This document shows, one piece after another, positions 46,008 to 57,974 of a DNA stretch of 64,000 nucleotides. The position numbers and the translations under genes are program-made. The stretch lies in contig NW_019173952.1 in the NCBI RefSeq assembly GCF_001642475.1, forward strand, positions 1-64,000, read 5' to 3'. The DNA is from Fonsecaea monophora (Eukaryota; Ascomycota; Eurotiomycetes; Chaetothyriales; Herpotrichiellaceae). The notes below the pieces were generated by a model. It searched no databases. It saw only the letters and a program-made list of their open reading frames with translations, and had not been told where the DNA came from. Each line of letters begins with the position of its first letter. The first letter of the stretch is position 1.

Positions 46008-49000
46008 CCGCACCGCTCGTCCCACTGACAATCGGAGGCAACAGCACGAACACTCGCATCCGAGCGCGAAATGTTAGTCGATGGCCCTCGCCAAGGCAGG
46101 CCTTCCCTATTGAAGCCAGACTGCGACCTGCAGAAAAAGGTCGCATGGAATGGGGATTGATCCGCCTTCATCATACTTTTGGCCTGCCCGATCCAGAGAC
46201 TCATACTCGGCTACGTCGGCGTCTCTCGTGTCTACGTATGGTGCCAATCGACGCCTTGCTGCAGTGTTCGGACAACCTGACGGCTAGGGTCGACGTGTGA
46301 GGGGTCGGAGCCGGTTAGAGGGTTCAAGAAGCCTAGTTGAGCAAAATTAGCGACTGCTGCAGCAATCAGGAAACTCCAGGTCAATGTAACTTTGGACGGA
46401 TTGTAGGGGCACCCAAGCATTGGGTTCGATCTCCGAAGTTCAGGCTGAGGAGGTAGATGTCAAGAATAGACTGGGATGCTAGCTGCTGGGCATTGTTGAA
46501 TTGTGGGACTGTCATCTCTGATGGGGGAGGCACACACCTAACTTATTCGCTGCCCTTAGAGGCAAGTATCTTAGGTTTGGCAGGAGGAAAGAGAAAGTGG
46601 TGGCCAAGGGACCAGAGGGACAGAGGGACGAGCAATGACGCAAATTAGACCCGGATCATCCAGGCACCTGATGGTTTAGAGAGTCATCACCTATAAGGAG
46701 AGCCTGGAAATGCTTCTGGCTACTGGCTCATGGGCGCTAGTGCTTGAACCGACTCACTAAGGAACTGGAACCGCCCAGGCGTGTGAGGTGCTTGGGTGCT
46801 TGGGTACTTGGGTACTTGGGTACCTGGGTACGAGTTCCTCAAATCTCAAAGTGATCAAGTACAAAGTACGTCAGACCCACCTCCACGTTTCTTCTCCCTT
46901 TGGCCTCATAGCGATCGGCGACCTCTTTCCCCAAAGTGTTCTATCAAAAGTCACAGTCAACTAACTCACTTGTCCCCGGTACTTAAACTAGTCACCATGG
47001 CGTGTCCAAACCCTCTTCAAGAGCTGCCTTTTCGGGCTCTGTGGTTCAGATTGGACTCTCCTGGTGGCCCGAGCTCCAGTCGGTGCCGTCATAGCTACCT
47101 CTTTCTGTCATGGTCATCTTCATGGTCATTATCAGAGTTTTGTTAGGTTGTTCCTTTGTAACTAGGTAACTCTTTCACTCTCCTTGTCACATTCTGTCAC
47201 ATTTCCCTGGAAAACATTACCGGATCGACAGCCTCTCAAAGGCGGCCGTGGGCCCCCATATGGTCTAATCTCAATGCCCATTGAGATGGATGATAAGAAC
47301 AAGAAGAACAAGAGGCTTCAAATGGGTATTCACTCATCACTCATCGTACCACTTCCACATGACCATGAGTGCTAGGAGGTACTAGTTAACTTAGGTAAGT
47401 TGTTAGTACATACCGAGTACACTTTTACAAAGTATGACTGCATGTACCGACAGTGGGAGGTGTAATTTCAGCCTTGATGATGGTGGTAGTGGTTGCAGTG
47501 ACGATGATGATGGCGGAGGTGGTGTTGAGGGTGCTGTCGGTCGTCATTGCATCGTGTCCATTCTTAGCTCTTGCCCAACTCACCAATTATGGATTTCCAA
47601 TCTTCTGCCGTTTGTTTCTCTTCGCACCTGGTTTGTGGTGTTTCTGGTTCCCTCTCGTACCCTGTCAACAACCCTGACACCTTTCCCGGCTTCCGTCAAA
47701 GGTGCATGCATTACATCCCCTCCATTTTAAAGGGCTTGCATTGCTCGTGCTGGCAACTGATCAGCTACTAACCATTGTTGGTTACTCTTGTGTAACCTGC
47801 CATCCAATCCTTTCCTCCCTATGCATACCTTTTGTCACTTTGGTCACTCTTGGTTTAACTTCTCGTCAGCTCTACCCCGCAATAAGGCCAAATTCCCTCG
47901 TCATGCCTGCTTCTTCTCTTCCGCCAACTGCGCTTGTTACTTCGGTCCTAGGTCTTGCGAAGTACCTCGTCTCTGCCATTCCCCTCCTTTCCACACCCAC
48001 CGTCAACCCCGGCAGTACATGGTCACCAGGTATCGATTCGTTCGAGTCTTCCTCCCCCTAGTCACCGAACCTTCCTCGACATGCTCCGTACTTTCCGTCG
48101 TTGCTTGGACTACTTGGGAGAGCAGAGAAAAAAAGAGAAGACCACATGCGCGCCAGTGGTGACGGGAAGAGCACCTTCACAGACTTGTTCCTCCATCATC
48201 TGACCCACTGCAGGGTGGAATCGCCCAGTCAGCCTCATCAGCACGAAGTCGCTAAGTATTTCGACCTACTTTGTTCGCACATTGCACCCTTGTTGGCACC
48301 CCATATCGCACCCCTTCTGCATCGTTTGATTCCCTCTCTGGCACCGAACCACCCCTCTTTTGTTTGTTCACTCTTGGCTTCCTCCGCTCTCATTGATCCG
48401 CCGGCACATCGAACAAGCCTCGTATCTCCACCTCCACCTCGTTCACCTCCACCAACCCCCGGTCATGCAAGCGCTGCCACTACAGCCATGGCATGTGCTT
48501 TGACACTCCCTCATTTGATGCCTCCCAACGCCTCACGAGACCGTTGACAACATTGAGGTATCTACAGACGCCCACTCGATCGAGAAGTAGCTAACAACGA
48601 CGTAAAAACAAAAAAAAAGTGACTCGTCTACTTTTCTTCTGGTCCATCCATTGCCTGCTCCCTGGTTCTTCCTTGCAGGAACCCCCTGGGTCTCTCTTTA
48701 CCTCTTCCGCTCTAATGAGTTTGTACTGCACGCGCAGTCCATGTCAATCCTGCTTCTCTGCCTCCTTCATTTAGTTGGTTTGGCTGTCCGATGTACATGA
48801 ACGACTCTCAACTACTTCGGGCTATTCTTACCCATGTTTTGGCTCATTTCTGATCCATCCCTACCGCAGTCCCCGAAGTCCAGACAAAGTCTTGTCACCG
48901 CTCATCTAGTGGCGGAGTCCCCAAGGGTCCGGAAGTGGTACATATGATCAGCGATCCCTCCAGTCTTCTCGTTTCAGGGCCAGGTCACTTTTTGCTCAGG

Positions 49001-49517
49001 ACCGGTGCAAGCAACACTTGGAACCAGAAAGAAAGAAAAAGTCTAACCCCAGGGACGACGAGCCAGAGGGAGAGACAAATCAGATAAAGCAAGAGGTTTT
49101 CTCAAAACCTGCACCGCTGTCGCACCGCCTCTTCGCTACCGTCCCGCTCTTTTCTCCCTCCTGCGTTGGATTTGCCGGACCTGATTGGCCTCAGTTTGCC
49201 TTGTTGCACTTCCTCCCCGATCGCCGGTCACACCTTCTTCCCGCTCATTCATTCTATACCCCCCCAGTCTCAGCCACGCTGGCGCCTGTCTGAAAGCACC
49301 GTGCAAGCTTAGCTCCTGCATTCTCGCAGCTTCCGGCTGTTGTGTGACGCTTGCTATCGTTGACCCAAATACACTTGCCTGCCTCTCCAAGCATCCAGTG
49401 TCTCGCGTGGCTGGCCTTGACTTCACGGGACATTCCTAGCCCAGAACAAGACTCGATCATGCCGATGGCAGCTTCGACTGAAACTCACCTCTACTAAGCA
49501 AATACACTTCCGTCACC
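46008..49517. other. Long intergenic region, pyrimidine-rich to the right
   Basis: This 3.5 kb region is upstream of the Myb/SANT gene. From about 47.6 kb onward the plus strand is rich in C and T, as in fungal promoters and long 5' leaders. A small open frame with a good start context (CACCATGG near 46997) codes 49 residues without similarity and might be an upstream ORF. An octamer repeat is at 46791-46830. No gene is supported. Confidence 0.5.
46791..46830. repeat. CTTGGGTA octamer tandem repeat
   Basis: Five adjacent 8-base units: CTTGGGTG, then three CTTGGGTA, then CCTGGGTA. Only the first and last units differ by one base. Confidence 0.9.
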
Positions 49518-50453
49518 ATGTCGTAAGTTCTCATGTCCCGAGTGGTACATTAGAAAATTGCACTAAAGGGCTTTGCTTGGTGCTCCAGCCTGGCTGGCTG
49601 CTCTTTCAGACTTGATTTCTGTGTCTTGACCTCATCGGTCCGAGTCTGACCTCCCCCTCGTATCAGATCCCCTCCCCCAACCAAAAAGCAAAAGCAATTC
49701 GCCTCCACCACGTCTTCTCACATCAATAAGGAGGTACCGGCGCCTCAGGCTACGCTGGCACCCAAACCCGTTCCCGACATGCTTCACCCGCCAGCTTCTT
49801 CCCAAAATCCGCGCAAGCGACGCGCATCACACAGTCCCAAGCTGAATACACTTCCTCCGGGCACAGCTTTACCTTCGGACCCCATCACTCCCAATGCCCA
49901 TTTGCCGGTCGGGCTGGCAGACGAGACAGGCAAAAAGCGCGGGCGAACCAACACGCCGTGGACTGCCCAGGAGGAACAGAGGCTGAAGCAAATGCGTGAT
50001 TCTGGGCACAGCTGGAGTGAGATAGCAAAGGTTGTCCTCCGATCATTTTCCCACTTGGCCTTGTCTTTACTGATCCACCCCAGGCTTTCCCTGCACGGAC
50101 TGAAGGCAGCGTGAAGAAGCACTGGTACAAGGTAAAGTGTGGTCTGATAGTAGCGGAGTTGTTACTGATATCGCGCTCCAGGATATGCATTATGCCGAGT
50201 TTGCCGAAGATGAGGTACGTGTGCATGTCAGTGATTCCCTCATTTCTAGTCTAAACCGACAGCGCCTACAGTCCGCAGCCCTTCGCGAAGCTATCAAAGA
50301 ATACGAAGCAAACAAGTGGAAAGCGATCGGGCAGAAGCTCGGCAAGCCAGCAAAGGTCAGTATCTGGTCGTGGTCCAATTAGACGCCCATGCTCATGATA
50401 GCTTATTCTAGGCATGCGAACAATACGCAAAGGAGCATTTCAAGAATGGCTGA
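49518..50453 (+). CDS. Myb/SANT-like DNA-binding protein, six exons
   Basis: Small probable nuclear protein of 191 residues assembled from six exons: 49518-49522, 49667-50030, 50084-50131, 50184-50216, 50272-50355 and 50412-50453; all junctions use GT...AG and the total is a multiple of three. The first exon codes only ATG and two bases of codon 2. The N-terminal region is Pro/Ser-rich with basic KKQKQ and NPRKRRASHS patches that may serve nuclear import. The first Myb/SANT-like repeat is TPWTAQEEQRLKQMRDSGHS then WSEIAKAFPARTEGSVKKHW; the second is EYEANKWKAIGQKLGKPAKACEQYAKEHF. It resembles fungal two-repeat Myb proteins of unknown target. The small internal exons (48, 33 and 84 bases) all lie within the DNA-binding region. 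Reading any intron through introduces a stop or breaks the motif. Confidence 0.87.
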
Positions 50454-53328
50454 TGTACACCTCCGCTGTTTACATCGAGCTGAAGCGCTGGCGTTGGAAG
50501 GTATTCGGACGATCTGGGTATTGCTGGGTTACCGAGCTGTCTTAGCTCGAAGGTCTTGATAGGAGGGCTTGATCGCTACGGGAAGGACAGACACAGACTG
50601 TATGGCTGCATCAATGGCATAGTCGCGGATGGTTGGCGGGGTGTCTCGATTCACAGTGACACTTGGGACATAATCCCACCTCGCCAATGAAAGCTAAAAG
50701 CATTCAAGCGTGATGTGTTGTGTCTCTACCGTCTGTCCACCCCGTGGGTTGCGACCTGAAAGTGGCTTCGAGTGTTGGGTGTCTCATGCATCCTCAAAAT
50801 CTGTCAACCATGCGGATGCCAATCACGAGGCCGTTTCCGGGCTTTGTGTTGCGTGGGTCTCTCTCATCATCTTGACCGCCAAAGGAGCCAACGGTATGCA
50901 TGCACCTCTCACCTGCAAGGGAGATAGGTATGCTGAAACTCCTTTTTTTCAAGGAGAAGGAAAGGTCGGAGGGATAGCAGTTACATAGAGGGAGCTCGAA
51001 GATGGCAGACCATATGAAGTGCGAATTCGTATCCTTCGTACTCAGTACGGAACAAGTAGAGAGTGTTTATTCGGATGAAAATTTCTCCGAATTCCGCTTG
51101 CGAGCAAAACTCGCCTGCGCTTCTCAAAAAGCCCTCGTTGTCTGGTTCCTCTGCTCCTCTACCAAGACCACACTTTCCTCAACTTGATCTCCGTCACGAT
51201 GAAATTCTGGCTTCTCCCGTGGACCTGAGCCTCGACCTCTCACTGCCATGCTGCTCACTTATGACCCTTCCGTCACTTGTCTCCGTCACACAGCATGACG
51301 GCTATCATTTCGACAACGACTGGCTTCGCTGGCTCCACCGCTTGTTCTCGCCCATCTGCCCAAGGCGCAAAAGACAGGTCCATGTCCTCTGGTCTCATGT
51401 ATGACGTTTCTGGACTCTTGAGCTGCCAATGAGGGCCAGGCCTGGCCCGTGGCTGGACTCACTCCCGAAGAGCAGCCGTCCTGTGCATGAACACCTGTTC
51501 GTCCGCCTTCCCCATCAGGCCCGCGGGTGAAGTTGGGCATTCGCAATCATTTCTGCATCCAGCTCGACCGAATCACGACCCTCGGCATGAGTGCCTGCAA
51601 ACCCGTCTTGGCTTTTGTCCTTACTCACGAAACTCGGTTCCCTGCATCCCGGGTGTTTGTCGACTTGCGATGGTGCGGTTTCGCCTCTGCGGCTCTCGTC
51701 TGCTCTTCCGCGCCGCCTCACTGTGGGTACAGTAACTGCAGCACAGCGTTGATTGCCTGATGATGAAAAGTCACAAGCCCGACATAACATCCGTCACTGC
51801 AACTATGGTCTCCTGCGTTGACCACGACAGCAACCCCTCATTGTTGACTTCTTCACCGCTCATGATCTCCTCTGCATCGTCGTCGACTTTTTCGATGTTC
51901 ATTTGGCCTTGTTGAAGTACAACATCGACAGTAAAGACGAACCCAGAAATGTCAAGAGCGGTGGCGGGACAAGATTAGGCAGACCTTCAGAGGCTTCCTG
52001 CCCAAGGCTTAAGCTAGTCGAGCTAGTCCTACTACAGCATTCCCTCTGGCACCTTGCTCCGTTTGCAAGCCCAACACTGGGTGCCTCGGTTCGCTCTGTC
52101 GCCAGATGACACCCTGAAGATCTAACTGCGCATAGACTCGGATTTGTCCACAAGGTTCCGAGCATGGCGCATGCCTTTTGTCATCCGGCAAGATGCTGAT
52201 GATTACGCTGACGTTATCCAGTGAGTTTCGTCTTGGGAGACCATCCAGAGAAAACTGCCGTCTACGGGGCTTTGGGCCATGGTTATTGCCACCATTAGCA
52301 GGCTTGCCAGTCGACCAGAAGGCGGCGGCTGTGATCCCTCCTTCCTCATCTCTTCGTGAGATTAGAGAGGAGTTTGGCCACTAGGGTGCGTTGTGATCGT
52401 GTATCACGGCCTCATCTCCCAGGCTCTGCAACACCTTTGCTTTCTATGCTTTGGTTATATTGCATCGGCGCACTCTACCGGATCCTTCTTCCTGTGCCTC
52501 TTCCCGCCAGCCATACTACCTCTTCGGGTGTAATTTATGCAAAACCAATCTCTTTGGAAACCAGAGGCAACAACTGTCTACGAGCTTGGTATGTTGTGGT
52601 GCGCTTGGACGTGAGCTTCTAAACTCCTGAGACTTGATAGCGGTTGCCACGAAATGATTTCAGACTGTTTTCCACAGATGCAGATGCTACGACTCTGCAC
52701 CGCTCAAATTCAAGCCAGCATGGGAAGACCTCGTAGTTCCGCGAAACTACAGGTGAGTTTATATACTGATACGTTCTTGTTATTCCTCCACATTTCGTCT
52801 CAAAGCGGGTCTGACATGCATAAGACCCGCTCTCCCAAGGATTGCCCATTATGATTGATCAAGATCATAGACAAGCACACTAGTGTCCTCTGAAGTTCTC
52901 TTTGAAATGAGGTTTAAAGCGCACTGGAGTATGATGCTATTTGTGGAATTGGACTCAGGATTGATTCGAGAATTTTGCCCCGACAGAATGACCACACGGC
53001 ACAAACGATGACTGTCTGGCCTAAACTGCTGATGACTACGCAGACATGTCTGGAACGAACATGGACGAGGCCTTGAGGTGACCAACTGGACACTGCAAAC
53101 CTGGTACTGGGCTCCCAACTACGGACATCGCCCAAGACTTTGTGAAGTGCTTAAAATGAGGCTTTGCGCGCGATACCGACGTCAACGTCAGTCCTCTCGA
53201 AATAGGATGGAAACTTTTGATCAATCAAAGGATCTACCATGCGCGTTCAGGTTCTCTACTGTGCAGCTGAGAGCTCTCGTCTCCGTCGTCTCAGATGCAA
53301 TGTTATGGCAGTCATGGCAAGGATCAAC
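50454..53328. other. Intergenic region, no supported gene
   Basis: Both flanking genes end here (Myb gene + and CoA ligase gene -), leaving a 2.9 kb convergent gap. Open frames are short and overlap on both strands. A GTACTCAGTAC word lies at 51038-51048. I see nothing else with structure. Confidence 0.55.
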
Positions 53329-55231
53329 TTATAATTTACTTCCCGCGGCTTCTTGCTTGATGCGGCGATGATAAGCGTCTCTCATCTCTCTTCGCAACAT
53401 CTTCCCGGATGGTGTCCTTGGAATCTAGAGGATGATGGTCAGTAGAAACCCTAGTATCACTGGGTTTTAGACTCACCGAGTCGACGATTTCGATTCCTCC
53501 AGCAAGATGCTTGTGTTTACTCAAGCGCTGCCCGACATGCTCATTCAACTTCTGGATCACTGCTGCTGCACCTTGTTTCTTTCCTTCGGCACTCAGCACC
53601 ACCCATGCCCTCGGAAACAAACTTCCGTCCCCCCGACCATTATCGACTCCGGCGACACATGCATCTGTAACAAGTTTCTCTGGGTGTTCAAGCAGAGTAT
53701 CTTCCACCTCGGTCGCGGCCACCTGCAATCCTTTCACCTTGATCATCTCCTTCAGACGATCAAGGTAATGAATTCGATCTTCGGCGTCACGCAAAACAAG
53801 GTCTCCTGTCCTGAGCCAGCCAGGCTCCGCGAACAGTTCGGCAGTAGCCTGCGGATCTCGAAAGTATCCCATGCATACAACATTTCCCCTTGCCCACAGC
53901 TCGCCCTTGGTACCCTTCGGCACATCTTGTAGGGTATCCGGGTCAACGACTCGGCCCTCCATTCCCGGGAGAAGGTAGCCGATTGTCCCCGGCTCGGATG
54001 CTTTCAAGCCGAAGATACCTTCGATAGGGGGTGCCGCAATGGATGCGGCTTCCGACAGACCATAACCAGAGGGGATGGGGGATTTCACGGGTAGCTTCTG
54101 GGCAAGCTTGTATGCGACTTCGGGCGGAAGATACGCGGCACCACTGAAGCAGCTGACCACCGATGATAGGTCGTATTTGTCAGTCAGTGGAGACTGCGCC
54201 AGCTGTCTCACAACCGGAGGAACCAGAGGTAGGACTGTGATTTTGTACTTTTCAATGCATTTCAGGGCGAGTTCGATATCCCATTTGGACATCATGATGT
54301 TGGTCGAGGGAACCAGATTGACGCGCAGGATCCAAGTGATCATGCCGTAAGAATGGTATGCTGGGACAATTCCAAGTTGTGTTTGGTGTGTCAGCGGTTC
54401 GACTCGGTTGAACAGTGCAGTCATGGTCGCTGTTACGGTGCTTTGTAAACCGCTATGGATGGCATTTCTGTGGGAAATCATCATCGCCTTGGGCAAACCA
54501 GACGTGCCTGACGATTGGAACAAGTAACACAGTTTTTCACCACCAATCAGTTTTCTTTTGCGCTCCTGCATCTGCAAGCCACGCCGGATGAAGAACTCTA
54601 CAGTTGGATAACCCCCGACAGAATCCAAGGAAGAATCATCGGCCAGCACGATGATCTTTCTTTGATCAAGCACAAGGGGGAGCTTGTCGTTGACCGGGTC
54701 GACACCGAGTTTGATAGCTTCGTGCAAGACGGGAAGAAGCGTCTCGTGGCATACAATCGATGTGATCTGCATCTTTCTCAGAACATGCCACAGCTCGTAC
54801 GAGGTGGATGCTGGACTTATTCCGCCAAACACCAGCTCGGAACGAAAACACGCATGAGCCAACATCGAGTAGTGGATGTTGTTGCGGGAAAAGAGACCCA
54901 GGATCTCTCCATTGTCGTTGTCGTCGACTGGTGAGCGGGTCAATCCCAAAGGATTCGGCCCATCATAACGAAATACTCGTGCCAATGCACAGGCTCTCTC
55001 ATAAAATTGATGGAGCGTGATCCTTTGGTCGGTCACAGCATCGATGAACAGGTCATAGTCTGGTGGCAAAGGTTGATCAGGCGGAAAGCACAGCTCATGC
55101 ACATTCAGATCCTTGGGTGTTGGGGGAAATGGGCCGAATGGAGATCTAAAGATCTTGTCGTCAGTCGGTTGGTATTTGCTGTTTACATCTGGTGCTTCTG
55201 GATGGATGAACCTGGCCCAGCGTGGCGCCAT
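53329..55231 (-). CDS. Peroxisomal 4-coumarate-CoA-ligase-like enzyme
   Basis: ANL-superfamily adenylating enzyme that would activate an aryl or acyl acid to its CoA thioester with ATP. Exons 55231-53477 and 53424-53329 flank a 52-base intron and give 616 residues. The start is the ATG at 55231; the frame above it has only TTG. Motifs are the phosphate loop LFQSSGTSGLPKAMMISH (about residue 234), SGYGLSEA, GELWARG, GWLRTGDLVLRD, the hinge DRLKEMIKVKGLQVAATEVE and, only after splicing, PRTPSGKMLRR with the catalytic Lys near 593. The last three residues are SKL, a type 1 peroxisomal targeting signal. Fungal relatives act in phenylacetate or phenylpropanoid breakdown and in fatty-acid activation. 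The substrate is not decided by these motifs. Confidence 0.94.
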
Positions 55232-56650
55232 TTCGCACCCAACAACTCTTCTGATCAATTCGACTTGAAGCGTACATCAAACCATCGACAAGAGACTGGC
55301 CTTTTCTTATCCTGGTCTTTTGACCGTTACAAATGAGGGGGACCGCGGCAGCGCGGTTACTACTTTCAGGATACCGGGACTACCTCGGTTTCAGCAAAGC
55401 CACATTCACGGCCAAACAGATGGACCGAGCCTCACCTTTTCGGGACTCTGCGACTTGACATGAACAATGTTTTCTTTGTGGCACATTGCGAGAAAAACAG
55501 GCAGATGCGAGGGGGCGAGAACAAGCAGCTGGGAGGCCTTGCGATTGATTACGGCCGCTGCGGCCGCGACCTCCGCCACCTCTATTCCCTTGTTGTCCAT
55601 GTCGCTCGGATGGGGTTCCTGGAGTCTCAGCGCTTGTACCAAGCCTAGGGCGCAAAGCTTCATCTCGGCATAGTAAGGGTCGATCATGATCTCAGGTCGG
55701 AGTCAATCTAAGTGCTGTGGCGGTAGGGTACATTCAATTTCCTGTCTGGCATCACAACCTGGTCAGAAATTGAGCATCTGTGCGAGTATATTCATGCCGT
55801 ATCTCGAGGCAAGGCCATTCTTCGACTATTAGCTTGAGAGTCTTCACCTCAGGGATATTGTTGAGGTTGTTGGTATATCTCGCCTCGAAGCGGACGAAGG
55901 TACCAGCCTTACCGTTTAGATGTTTTGCGACCCCATTCACGAGACAATGCTCGATGCTCAGCTCTTTCTCCCAAACCTTAGGCCTGCCACTGATTTGGCG
56001 ATGTCCAGACCAGTTATACCATTCGACTCCAGGCGGCTGCTACGAAGCGAAGTGGACATACCATGCCATACGTCGCTCAGGAAGCGAGATTGTGGATACT
56101 CAAGACAGTGAGTTAGCCAATGTGTCTATGTGATATGAAGCCTCGTCCCAACTAGCGGGGGATATTTTATGGGATTGTGGCATTTTCGCTGCCCATGATA
56201 GGCGGACCATCCAGGAACCTCCTCTGTCAAAGGATTACTGATCTCAATCATTGTTGTACAGGGTTTCAATCCTCATGCCGCTATATCTCAATGAGCCATC
56301 GGTTTGTCAAGCAGCACATGTTTTGACGGCAGGGCGTCCTTCAGTTTGAAAAGTTATGAAGGATGATGGCCTCAGAGGTTACCTGCGGCTGTTCAGATGT
56401 CAGCTCTAAGAGCGATTCATGTCGGTAAGCAGGACAACCAACAGGCATGTCCAACAGATGTGTCAGTTTCCAAATCCAAAGGGTCACCGAGTCTCTAACC
56501 ACTCTGCTAGGCAGCGACCCCGTCAGCATACTACCGTTTGATTCTGTTGGCCCCTGGAAATATGGTTGAAAGAAAGGACTGCCTGCTCCTCAGCACACCA
56601 TATCGACCCAGGTCGACAAAGAAACCTCTGCACCTAGATCACGGAGCACC
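55232..56650. other. Divergent spacer between CoA ligase and bZIP genes
   Basis: The two genes start 1.4 kb apart on opposite strands. The minus strand has several open frames in succession (about 56529-56341, 56040-55752 and 55687-55406) with protein-like composition, the last starting with ATG and ending at a GTGAGG donor-like site. I could not join them in frame through plausible splice sites, so I list no gene. Confidence 0.4.
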
Positions 56651-57358
56651 ATGTCTGCGCCGCCCACGACAACGATAGTGGCCTCGAGTTATCCACAAAT
56701 CTCCACGTCGACCCTTCCAGCGTTTCCGCAAGGGCAGATTCTGGGTCATGGAGAAGGTATCGATAGTTTCCCCGGCTTCCACCCCCTTTACCAGCAAGCC
56801 TTTGGTCAATGGCCCCGTCAATTTTCGGCAGCAAACATGTGGCAGCAAGATTATGGGCTATGTGATGAATTTTGGGGCTCGGGTGCAGTTACCACTCACC
56901 AATTTGCATCTCCCATGTCGATCCCTGAGCACATGGGCCAACATCCTCCAAGCAAAGGCTCAACTCCAGCCTACATGAGCGACGAGCTGCCACACGGACT
57001 GCGACTTGGCCAAGTTGGTGACGGGGTGATCCCAGTCGGCGGAGGAGAACCGACGCAGGGGCAGGAAGGCCAACGAAGCGAAGCTGCCGACAGCGATAGC
57101 GGTGGCACGAGCCCGACGAGGGCAGATGCGGTCTCCGCGAGCGAGGAGAAACGCAAGATACAGAACCGACAAGCCCAACGTGCCTTTCGGCAACGGAGGG
57201 TGAAATATCTGAGGGACCTGGAGAAACAAGTCAAGGATCTCCTCCTCCACGCCGAGTCACTGAAGCATGAAAACCAGATGCTGCGGGAGCGGTGTCGGTG
57301 GTTGAACAATCAACTGAAGAGTCTTCACTGCCGGGTAACAAGGCGGACTTCTTCATGA
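56651..57358 (+). CDS. Yap/Pap1-type bZIP transcription factor
   Basis: Single-exon nuclear regulator of 235 residues with the start ATG at 56651 in a good context (CACCATGT). The basic region RKIQNRQAQRAFRQRR (about residues 167-182) has the NxxAQxxFR signature of fungal Yap/Pap1 factors. The leucine zipper follows with YLRDLEKQVKDLLLHAESLK and ENQMLRERCRWLNNQL. The N-terminal 160 residues are Gly/Pro/Gln-rich and probably disordered. There is no cysteine-rich C-terminal domain like the redox sensor of Yap1 or AP1, because the protein ends about ten residues after the zipper, so an oxidative-stress role should not be assumed. It is divergent from the CoA ligase gene and could control it. The family is sure; the target is not. 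Confidence 0.92.
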   Translation: MSAPPTTTIVASSYPQISTSTLPAFPQGQILGHGEGIDSFPGFHPLYQQAFGQWPRQFSAANMWQQDYGLCDEFWGSGAVTTHQFASPMSIPEHMGQHPPSKGSTPAYMSDELPHGLRLGQVGDGVIPVGGGEPTQGQEGQRSEAADSDSGGTSPTRADAVSASEEKRKIQNRQAQRAFRQRRVKYLRDLEKQVKDLLLHAESLKHENQMLRERCRWLNNQLKSLHCRVTRRTSS

Positions 57359-57903
57359 ACGCCGTGGGAGCAGAGATGTTTGGTCTTCGGTCTCTGTTGA
57401 ATCGGGTATGTGGGTGCGGCGTCGACGAGCGGGTGCTTTACATACGATGGTTGTGCCAGACAGACATGTGTGTGTGGGAGAGATTGCAGCCACGTCAACT
57501 GCGGAGGTTGTAAGGTTGTTCAGATGTGATTGATGGACCATCAGCGCCGTGTGTCCAGTCCTCTCGTCTCACCTCGGCCGGAAAGGCCTCTGGGCGCAAT
57601 GAGAAGTGAGTCACTCCATTGTCGTTCCCAAATCTGGTATATTGGTATATGTGTTGTCGCAGTATTACAGTGACTCCACGTCTGTGAGAAATACCAAGCA
57701 TATCCATGTCTGTGTGTGTATGTGTATATATGGGTGTCACATGGTAGATCCAGTGGACTGGAAGGTGAAATCTAATGTACCTAAAGTCTGGAAGTCTCCG
57801 ATCTATATACACACTCGGCTGGAGTTGAGTTTGACGTGATTGATTACTATGTATGTATGTACTCGGTACCTCGTACCGCGTACGGGCCATACTAGTCAGT
57901 GTC

Positions 57904-57974
57904 TGACCCTGACCCTGACTCTGAGCCTGAGTCTGAGTCTGAGTCTGATCACATCATCCATCCATCCATCCATC
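57904..57974. repeat. TGAGTC/TGACCC hexamers followed by ATCC tetramers
   Basis: At 57904-57945 seven hexamers run in phase: two TGACCC, one TGACTC, one TGAGCC and three TGAGTC. An ATCC tetramer tract follows at 57956-57974. The hexamers contain the TGACTC/TGAGTC core of Gcn4/AP-1 sites but lack the flanking A of the full TGASTCA site. Confidence 0.85.

Noticed and set aside
46418..46440. GGTTCGATCTCC, tRNA T-loop-like sequence
   Set aside because: A weak stem is possible, but no cloverleaf could be drawn upstream.
55232..55687. Fusion of the 55687 frame with the CoA ligase as a 5' exon
   Set aside because: The donor after its last codons is phase 0, while the only nearby acceptor before the ligase ATG would need phase 2; the ligase is full length without it.
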